Assembly (NCBI GenBank): GCA_018647275.1
Contig: JABGTH010000158.1
Coordinates: forward strand, 1 to 9,672
DNA from: Paracoccaceae bacterium
Lineage (GTDB): Bacteria; Pseudomonadota; Alphaproteobacteria; Rhodobacterales; Rhodobacteraceae
DNA length: 9,672 nt
Direction of reading: 5' to 3'
The position numbers were made by a program, and so were the translations under genes. The notes under the pieces are model-generated. The model ran no database searches, was not told where the DNA came from, and saw only the letters and a list, made by a program, of their open reading frames with translations. Numbering within the stretch: position 1 is the stretch's first letter; each line of letters opens with the position of its first letter. Positions 6,336 to 9,672 of this stretch are shown in pieces.

Positions 6336-7885
6336 AGAAACCCATCCTCTTCAACTTGCGGCGCCAATGTCAAAGTCGGTGCCGCGATCGCCTTTAAATC
6401 ATCTACGCGCAATGGCTCTGTCGGTTTTGACAACCGATTGCGCACGACCCAAATGAGACGTTCTTGGGCGCGCGTGATCGCAACGTATGCAAGGCGTTTC
6501 CAAAGCGGTTGCCCCGCCTCGATCCGGTTCATACGTGCCGCGACGAATAGGTCAGGTGCAAAGACCTGAACCGTGTCCCACTGGCTGCCCTGTGCCTTGT
6601 GAATGGTTACTGCAGAACCGTGCAGGAACGTTGCCCCCATACGTGCCGCAAACGGAATAAATGGCTCTTCTTCATCCGGCTTTTCGATCTTAACAATCGA
6701 TGCAGCACTGATTTGTGGATCTTCAGCACCCATGACATGGAGCCGTGAAAAACCCGGTTTGCGCCCCTCACCCAAGTACACAACTTGCGCACCTTTGATC
6801 AGGCCACGGGCCTCAAGGTCCAAACGTTTCTTGCGGTGCTTAAGCGGCAACTCGATGCCGTCACAGATCAACGGCTCACCCGCGATCAAGGCATCCTCGG
6901 GTGCACCGTAAACATTACGAAACGCGTTCAGAAGGCGAATGCGGGTGGCGTTGCGCCAGACCAAAACAGGACTGCGTGCCATCAGGTCAACTTCAACGCG
7001 CTGCCCCCAAACGACGCGCTCATCCTTTTTGGCAGTCTCTTCTATCATCTGTTCAAAATGGTGAAACTCTAGGGCGGGATCGGCCAAAGCATGTGCCAAG
7101 TCAAGGATCGGGTTATCAGCCGTTTGACGGTGAACACGCGCTAGATTAATGACCTCCGGGGCTGGCAATTTTTCAAACACCATCGTGCCAGACTGGTTGA
7201 CCGGAGCAAGCTGTGCAGGATCACCAAACAAGATCAAAGTTGGAAATATCTCTTTGAGGTCATTGAACTGGCGGTCGTCTAACATCGAACTTTCGTCGAT
7301 GAAGCCAATATCAAGCGGTTCCTCGCGGCGCTTCCAACCCGTGATGAAATCAGAGCCGCGCAACCCTGCCGCGGCCAAAGCACCCGGAATAGATTTGTTG
7401 TTCAGATAGAATGCAGCCGCACGATCCAATGCAACATCAGTGATGTCCAATCCCTCACTGATATCAGGACGTTCGCCATTGCCAGCCAACCAATCCGCGA
7501 TCCGTTCGTATTCAGGATCATACACTGGTGTGTAAAGGATACGGTGAATGGTCGTCGCTGGCACACCACGAAGGCGCAGAACAGACGCCGCCTTGTTAGT
7601 GGGGGCCAATATCGCAAGCGTGCGCTTACTTTTACTTTTCTTGGACTCAAAATCACCAGAAACAATTTGAACTCCAGCAGCTTCAAGCGCCTTATAAAGC
7701 TCTGCCAACAACAGCGTTTTACCCGAACCAGCTTTTCCTGTGATTGCCATAACTGAAGATGCATCGCCCTGCGGTGGCATGAGCAAATTATCATCAAGGT
7801 TCACGCCAGCGCCGCGCAGCATTTCGGTAACGCTGTCAAATGCGCTGGCTTGATCGTCGGAGAGGTTAAGTTCGGTGGATGTCAT
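6332..7885 (-). CDS. Stand-alone RecD-like SF1 DNA helicase/ATPase
   Basis: This is a 517-residue superfamily 1B helicase of the RecD2/Dda type. Motifs in order: GKAGSGKT (50-57, Walker A), LAPTNKAA (93-100, Ia), TTIHRILY (111-118), DESSM (198-202, motif II), GDPAQLAPV (221-229, III), ARVHRQ (249-254, IV), TIHKAQGSQWDTV (427-439, V) and YVAITRAQERL (467-477, VI). It is expected to translocate 5'-3' on single-stranded DNA. About 80 residues separate TTIHR from DESSM, longer than in compact Dda-type enzymes, and a Lys-rich patch (KKSKSKR, 82-88) precedes motif Ia. There is no RecB/RecC-like gene nearby, so it is not a RecBCD subunit. The ATG at 7885 has no clear ribosome site and lies in an inverted repeat. 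It overlaps the downstream dehydrogenase. Confidence 0.9.
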   Translation of the reverse strand: MTSTELNLSDDQASAFDSVTEMLRGAGVNLDDNLLMPPQGDASSVMAITGKAGSGKTLLLAELYKALEAAGVQIVSGDFESKKSKSKRTLAILAPTNKAASVLRLRGVPATTIHRILYTPVYDPEYERIADWLAGNGERPDISEGLDITDVALDRAAAFYLNNKSIPGALAAAGLRGSDFITGWKRREEPLDIGFIDESSMLDDRQFNDLKEIFPTLILFGDPAQLAPVNQSGTMVFEKLPAPEVINLARVHRQTADNPILDLAHALADPALEFHHFEQMIEETAKKDERVVWGQRVEVDLMARSPVLVWRNATRIRLLNAFRNVYGAPEDALIAGEPLICDGIELPLKHRKKRLDLEARGLIKGAQVVYLGEGRKPGFSRLHVMGAEDPQISAASIVKIEKPDEEEPFIPFAARMGATFLHGSAVTIHKAQGSQWDTVQVFAPDLFVAARMNRIEAGQPLWKRLAYVAITRAQERLIWVVRNRLSKPTEPLRVDDLKAIAAPTLTLAPQVEEDGFL

Positions 7886-7898
7886 AGTGCGACACTAT
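7884..7898 (-). promoter_or_regulatory. Inverted repeat over the helicase start codon, with a possible -10
   Basis: ATAGTG (7884-7889) and CACTAT (7893-7898) form a perfect 6-bp inverted repeat with a 3-nt centre, covering two bases of the helicase ATG. On the leftward strand the same stretch contains TATAGT (7899 to 7894), a plausible -10 element, but no good -35 is present at 16-18 bp. If it is used, transcription would start only a few bases from the ATG, giving a nearly leaderless mRNA. It could be an autoregulatory operator, an initiation-masking hairpin, or chance. Confidence 0.3.
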
Positions 7899-8005
7899 AG
7901 AGCGCGCCCAATGGGTGCTAGCCCACCTTTGCTAGTTCTGCGCACTGTTTTGACCCAAAAGCACGATCAAACCAAAGCCGTGAAACTTCCGAAGAAAGAC
8001 CCGCC

Positions 8006-8050
8006 TTTTGCGCCACGAGTGCTTTGGCTTCTGGCGCAAAATGCCAAAGC
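8006..8050. repeat. Two interleaved perfect inverted repeats (competing hairpins)
   Basis: Arm pair 1 is TTTTGCGCCA (8006-8015) with TGGCGCAAAA (8032-8041): 10 bp, 16-nt loop. Arm pair 2 is GCTTTGGC (8021-8028) with GCCAAAGC (8043-8050): 8 bp, 14-nt loop. The left arm of pair 2 lies in the loop of pair 1, and its right arm begins one base after pair 1. In RNA this is the topology of an H-type pseudoknot, but the 1-nt connector makes simultaneous full pairing strained, so a two-state switch is more likely. No T-run follows on either strand, so neither hairpin is a standard terminator. Confidence 0.55.
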
Positions 8051-8098
8051 CCAACAATGATTTGTGTGCCACCTTTCCCGAAAAATTCGCGCATTTCC

Positions 8099-8118
8099 CC
8101 TCCCCCAAAATTGGGAGG
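8099..8118. other. CCTCCC/GGGAGG hairpin
   Basis: CCTCCC (8099-8104) pairs with GGGAGG (8113-8118). The pairing can continue through AA/TT if two C residues are bulged. There is no T-run on either side. It lies about 40 bp beyond the putative ccr terminator on the leftward strand and could be a second transcription end or part of the helicase leader. Confidence 0.35.
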
Positions 8119-8159
8119 TGCCCAAAACTAAGCCTTTGAATCGGCTCAATCCGGTGTTT

Positions 8160-8200
8160 AAAATTACAAACGCCCACGATACCCTTTGATTCACGGGCGT
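8160..8200 (-). terminator. Probable intrinsic terminator of ccr
   Basis: Read leftward, ACGCCC (8200-8195) pairs with GGGCGT (8175-8170), with a possible 2-bp inner extension after a two-base mismatch. It is followed at once by TTGTAATTTT (8169-8160). The stem starts 26 nt past the ccr stop. The stem is short and the loop fairly large, so termination may be partial. Confidence 0.5.
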
Positions 8201-8226
8201 CTTTCATTTTCACTAACAAGCTGATT

Positions 8227-9507
8227 TTAGAGCCACACTTCCATCGCGTCTTCCAATGTACGCAAGCCAGTCTTGGGCGCTTGGACCAACACCGACATAT
8301 TCCCGGGCTTGTGTTCGTTGCGTAGCATTTTCATGTGGGCGTCCGGCAGAGCATTCCATTCAAACACTTCGGACATGCAAGGATCCAACCGCCGTTCGAT
8401 CATCAACTGGTTTGCCGCTGACGCTTGCTTGAGGTGGGCGAAGTGGCTTCCCTGCAGACGCTTTTGATGCATCCACATGTAACGCACATCGAAGGTGAGA
8501 TTGAAGCCGGACGTACCAGCACAGATCACAACCATCCCACCCTTTTTACAGACGAATGTCGAGACTGGGAATGTCGCCTCGCCAGGGTGTTCAAATACCA
8601 TATCAACGTTGTTGCCTTTGCCCGTGATCTCCCAAATCGCCGCGCCAAATTTGCGCGCCTCTTTGAACCACGTGGCATACTCAGGGGTATTCACTGTGGG
8701 CATCTGCCCCCAACAGCTAAAATCTTTGCGATTGAGAACCCCTTTGGCACCTAACCCCATAACAAAATCACGTTTGTCTTCATCAGAAATCACACCGATC
8801 GCGTTGGCACCTGCGGTGTTGATCAACTGAATCGCGTAGGAGCCAAGACCTCCCGATGCACCCCAGACCAAGACGTTTTGGCCCGGTTTAAGGTCATGCG
8901 GATGGTGTCCGAACAACATGCGATAGGCTGTAGCTAAAGTCAGTGTGTAACAGGCGGATTCTTCCCACGTCAGATGCTTTGGGCGCGGCATCAATTGTTG
9001 CGACTGGACGCGCGTGAACTGTCCAAAAGAACCGTCTGGTGTTTCATATCCCCAGATTCTCTGACTGGTGGAAAACATTGGATCACCACCATTACAATCT
9101 TCATCGTCACCATCATCTTGGTTGCAGTGAATGACAACTTCATCGCCAACCTTCCAACGCGTTACCTTATCGCCAACGGCCCAAACGATACCCGACGCGT
9201 CAGAACCTGCGATGTGATAGGGTTTTTTGTGCCCGTCAAAGGGGCTGATCGGCGTGCCCAATGCAGCCCAAACACCATTATAATTCACACCTGCTGCCAT
9301 TACCAAAACAAGGACATCGTGACTGTCTAGGTTCGGTACATCCACGACCTCTTGCAGCATCGCAGTATCTGGATTGCCGTGACGTTCCTTCCGAATGGCC
9401 CAAGCGTACATCTGCTTAGGGACATAGCCCATTGGAGGAATTTCACCGACCTCGTAAAGGTCTTTTTCAAGCACTTCATATTGCGCAATTCCAGTATCTA
9501 AACCCAT
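8227..9507 (-). CDS. ccr: Crotonyl-CoA carboxylase/reductase
   Basis: This 426-residue enzyme uses NADPH and CO2 to convert crotonyl-CoA to (2S)-ethylmalonyl-CoA, the defining step of the ethylmalonyl-CoA pathway for acetyl-CoA assimilation. It is a cytosolic member of the medium-chain dehydrogenase/reductase superfamily. Family stretches seen are VMAAGVNYNGVW (69-80), the acidic QDDGDDEDCNGGDPMFS insert (130-146), RIWGYETPDGSF (150-161), the NADPH-binding WGASGGLGSYAIQL (215-228), VFEHPGEATFP (304-314) and LQGSHFAHLKQ (351-361). The Asn-Tyr-Asn (75-77) and His355 regions probably supply CO2-pocket residues known from characterised homologues. Full length for the family. The ATG follows a good GAGGGG site (9520 to 9515, 7-nt spacing). 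It is transcribed alone, judging by the terminator and the upstream AT-rich region. Confidence 0.96.
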   Translation of the reverse strand: MGLDTGIAQYEVLEKDLYEVGEIPPMGYVPKQMYAWAIRKERHGNPDTAMLQEVVDVPNLDSHDVLVLVMAAGVNYNGVWAALGTPISPFDGHKKPYHIAGSDASGIVWAVGDKVTRWKVGDEVVIHCNQDDGDDEDCNGGDPMFSTSQRIWGYETPDGSFGQFTRVQSQQLMPRPKHLTWEESACYTLTLATAYRMLFGHHPHDLKPGQNVLVWGASGGLGSYAIQLINTAGANAIGVISDEDKRDFVMGLGAKGVLNRKDFSCWGQMPTVNTPEYATWFKEARKFGAAIWEITGKGNNVDMVFEHPGEATFPVSTFVCKKGGMVVICAGTSGFNLTFDVRYMWMHQKRLQGSHFAHLKQASAANQLMIERRLDPCMSEVFEWNALPDAHMKMLRNEHKPGNMSVLVQAPKTGLRTLEDAMEVWL

Positions 9508-9566
9508 AATATTTCCCCTCGATGCTTAGCGGACCACGGCGCAGAATCGCGTGGCCATGCTCAGGA

Positions 9567-9593
9567 AATATAATTCAGTTAGTAATAAAGCAA
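9567..9593 (-). promoter_or_regulatory. Weak candidate ccr promoter
   Basis: Read leftward, TTGCTT (9593 to 9588) is a possible -35. TATATT (9572 to 9567) follows after 15 bp, or TATTTC (9570 to 9565) after 17 bp. Neither pairing is ideal. The predicted start would leave a leader of roughly 50 nt before the ribosome site. The -35 sits in the centre of the 7-bp palindrome described separately, which supports regulated rather than constitutive expression. Confidence 0.35.
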
Positions 9594-9625
9594 CCTTATT
9601 ACAATATTTTTGGTAATTTTATTAC
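9582..9625. promoter_or_regulatory. Operator-like array of four alternating GTAAT half-sites upstream of ccr
   Basis: GTAATAA (9582-9588) and TTATTAC (9596-9602) form a perfect 7-bp palindrome with a 7-nt centre. GTAAT (9613-9617) and ATTAC (9621-9625) form a second 5-bp palindrome with a TTT centre. The centres are 27 bp apart. The first palindrome overlaps the candidate -35 and the second lies upstream of it, as expected for a dimeric regulator. The stretch is much more AT-rich than the genes around it, so chance contributes. Confidence 0.45.
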
Positions 9626-9672
9626 TCTGATAATTTCATGCCGTGTCTGACGCACCTTCGTAGCCCTAATAA

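Larger units (their letters stand above)
7886..8226. other. 341-bp gap without a convincing gene, rich in inverted repeats
   Basis: Between ccr (stop) and the helicase (start), both read leftward, no open frame has a recognisable protein or a ribosome site. The stretch holds a probable ccr terminator (8160-8200), a CCTCCC/GGGAGG hairpin (8099-8118), two interleaved inverted repeats (8006-8050) and a direct CTAGCA repeat read leftward (7916-7921 and 7930-7935). A third CCAAAGC copy (7972-7978) could also pair with GCTTTGG at 8021-8027. It may contain the helicase promoter and leader or a small RNA. I could not place a convincing -35/-10 pair. Confidence 0.5.

Noticed and set aside
8006..8041. 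10-bp inverted repeat as an intrinsic terminator
   Set aside because: No T-run follows the stem on either strand.
8006..8050. SAM-II or other known pseudoknot riboswitch
   Set aside because: The topology is similar, but the arm and loop sequences do not match any riboswitch consensus I know, and the downstream gene is a helicase, not a metabolic enzyme.
7875..8060. 61-residue rightward open frame antisense to the helicase start
   Set aside because: It starts inside the helicase gene, lacks a ribosome site and ends in the interleaved repeats. Its Lys/Pro-rich tail is explained by the repeat sequence.
7932..8219. 95-residue leftward open frame in the ccr-helicase gap
   Set aside because: It runs through the terminator-like stem and all the inverted repeats, has no visible ribosome site, and its composition does not resemble any protein I know.

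Overview
The window looks like chromosomal DNA of an alphaproteobacterium, most likely a Rhodobacteraceae/Roseobacter-group organism. The evidence is a crotonyl-CoA carboxylase/reductase that reads as a close relative of the Rhodobacter enzyme, a TSUP exporter paired with an alphaproteobacterial TIGR02186-type membrane protein, and a nucleoside-type ABC transporter in the gene order I associate with this family. The genus is not decidable from this window. I see no mobile element, CRISPR array, tRNA or rRNA.

Rightward half (1-5625). The window opens inside a small NTF2/SnoaL-like gene. Its stop overlaps a TTG start for a two-domain ABC ATPase. Two integral membrane permeases follow with almost no gap (1-nt gap, then 1-nt overlap). 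Together these form the ATPase plus two-permease core of a BMP-dependent (nucleoside/purine-type) importer. The substrate-binding lipoprotein is not in the window. A 99-bp spacer carrying a 9-bp direct repeat and a small hairpin separates this operon from a second two-gene unit: a TSUP (TauE/SafE-type) anion exporter and a secreted, C-terminally anchored TIGR02186-family protein.

Leftward half (5622-9507). A short-chain dehydrogenase converges on the TIGR02186 gene, and the two stop codons interlock over four bases. The dehydrogenase lies downstream of, and overlaps (ATGA), a stand-alone RecD-like SF1 helicase. A 341-bp gap without a convincing gene follows. It holds a probable terminator for ccr, a G/C-rich hairpin, and two interleaved perfect inverted repeats that could form competing hairpins in the helicase leader. 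An inverted repeat also covers the helicase start codon. The last gene is ccr, the signature enzyme of the ethylmalonyl-CoA pathway. Its AT-rich upstream region holds four alternating GTAAT half-sites overlapping a weak candidate promoter.

Most coding content is ordinary for this group. The parts worth a second look are the 7884-8118 structured intergenic DNA, the ccr upstream operator-like array, the helicase/dehydrogenase coupling and the little-characterised TSUP/TIGR02186 pair. I did not find a clear, wholly new system.
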